A stretch of DNA of 64,000 bases from a virus: the IMG/VR virus record IMGVR_UViG_3300025438_000009, positions 1 to 64,000 of that record. One strand, given 5' to 3'. The position numbers were made by a program, and so were the translations under genes. Numbering within the stretch: position 1 is the first letter of the stretch; each line of letters starts with the position of its first letter. The notes under the pieces were generated by a model that worked only from the letters and a program-made list of their open reading frames with translations, made no database searches and was not told the origin of the DNA. Below are positions 63,110 to 64,000 of this stretch, piece after piece.

Positions 63110-63994
63110 ATGGTTTCTAGAGGCGTTGTTGAACCGCTCAAACTTACCCCGTACCCTTATGGAGTATTCAGTGTAGCTCCTCCCACGACCCACACCTCTC
63201 GCGCATATGACGAGAAGTGGATTAGAGGTTTTTCACAACTATTAGACTCTCGCCCTACTGCTATTCGCAACTGGGATGTGACAAGTAACACTGAAGATGT
63301 AATTTACTCTCAGTCTTTGGCCAATGATGTTGCAAGATTTATTGAAAATATTACTCCGTTTTTTATTGAAGTTGAAGACAACGCTTCTACTCTTGGCTTG
63401 AATGGCGAGGACCGGTTTGCCCGTGTTCTTCGCCAGCTTGATGCTAGTTCTCAGAAAGCTGTAGAAACAGAACTCTGGCTGGGGACGATTGCTCAGGCAG
63501 AGTCGCTCAACAACACATACTTATGCGATGCTTCTACAGCCACTGTTCTTAATGGTGGGACAGCTCTTGAGGCAAAGAAAGCTCTTGCTATTTTGGAGCA
63601 ATATATTGCTTCCAGTTCTCCCACAGGAGAGACAGGAGTTATCCACATGCCTAAACATATTGCTTCTCTTCTGGGTACTGCTATCGAGTTCGACAAGAAA
63701 AAAGAACACTTAGTTACCCGCTTGGGCACTCCTGTTGCTACGGGTGCAGGATATACGGGCGCTGGGCCTGTTGGACAGACTGGCGCTGCTGCCAGTGATA
63801 CAAACAAATGGATGTACGCTTCTGGAACTACCAATATTCATCTCGGTAAGTCTGAAGTCGTCAACGATACATTGTCCCAAGGGTACAACGTGTCGGGTAA
63901 TAAGAATGACATGAGAATAAAAGCTACACGGCCTGCGGTTGCGTACTTTGACACTTCGATACACCTAGCAGTTAAAGTCGACTTGTCGGTTTAA
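63110..63994 (+). CDS. Second capsid-like structural protein
   Basis: A 294-residue protein resembling proteins encoded just after the capsid gene in actinophages. RAYDEKWIRGFSQLLDSRPT, then NDVARFIENITPFFIEVEDN, and a C-terminal beta region (GNKNDMRIKATRPAVAYFDT, SIHLAVKVDLSV) that looks like an HK97-type A-domain. It may be a minor capsid or vertex protein. A clear ATG lies 83 nt after the capsid stop. The window ends just after its TAA. Confidence 0.72.
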   Translation: MVSRGVVEPLKLTPYPYGVFSVAPPTTHTSRAYDEKWIRGFSQLLDSRPTAIRNWDVTSNTEDVIYSQSLANDVARFIENITPFFIEVEDNASTLGLNGEDRFARVLRQLDASSQKAVETELWLGTIAQAESLNNTYLCDASTATVLNGGTALEAKKALAILEQYIASSSPTGETGVIHMPKHIASLLGTAIEFDKKKEHLVTRLGTPVATGAGYTGAGPVGQTGAAASDTNKWMYASGTTNIHLGKSEVVNDTLSQGYNVSGNKNDMRIKATRPAVAYFDTSIHLAVKVDLSV

Positions 63995-64000
63995 CTGTAC

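Overview
The window is part of the genome of a tailed double-stranded DNA phage (HK97-fold lineage), most likely of an actinobacterial host. It has a Walker-type large terminase, a portal, a capsid maturation protease, a major capsid protein and a second capsid-like protein. Host range is inferred from a WhiB-family regulator, a ClgR-type HTH protein, a DUF7455-type zinc protein, Mom-like and RNR genes of the actinophage kind, and many genes that seem to be translated from leaderless mRNAs. Tail genes, DNA polymerase and integrase are not in view, so the window is a fragment and the exact host cannot be named.

Layout. (1) 1-4.9 kb, plus strand: small regulators, an FkbM-type methyltransferase and a polysaccharide pyruvyl transferase-like enzyme (surface glycan modification), a HicA-like protein and a membrane-anchored M23 peptidase. 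(2) 5.2-11.7 kb, mostly minus strand: tRNA-Thr, an M23 endolysin with peptidoglycan-binding repeats, and a ribonucleotide reductase locus. In that locus the catalytic subunit lacks its C-terminal cysteine pair, a 31-residue gene encodes a sequence resembling that missing tail, and a free-standing intein-like gene lies between them. (3) 11.7-20.1 kb: WhiB, membrane and zinc-ribbon small proteins, an unusual array of inverted iterons at 16.19-16.42 kb, a Mom-like DNA modification enzyme and a thioredoxin that could serve the RNR. (4) 20.2-37.5 kb: an accessory region of small genes, most with their own sigma70-like promoter, a repeated leader (ACCACAAC..AAAGGACGA) and strong terminators. It also holds a MoxR AAA+ ATPase with a VWA/HExxH partner and a histone-deacetylase-like enzyme. 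A 17-bp dyad element recurs 11 times from 21 to 40 kb, usually between a terminator and the next promoter. (5) 38-64 kb: the virion module, in order large terminase, tandem-HTH protein, DUF1360 membrane protein, portal, a 2852-residue protein ending in an ADP-ribosyltransferase, a 1984-residue protein combining prohead protease, ParB-like, Dps-like and DUF6582-like domains, a scaffold-like protein, a major capsid protein with a long acidic N-terminus, and a second capsid-like protein.

How it fits together: RNR and thioredoxin raise dNTP supply, Mom-like modification and glycan enzymes protect DNA and alter the host surface, the accessory genes probably act early on the host, and the late operon builds a capsid that may carry enzymatic cargo. 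All assignments come from reading the sequence by eye; no database search was run.
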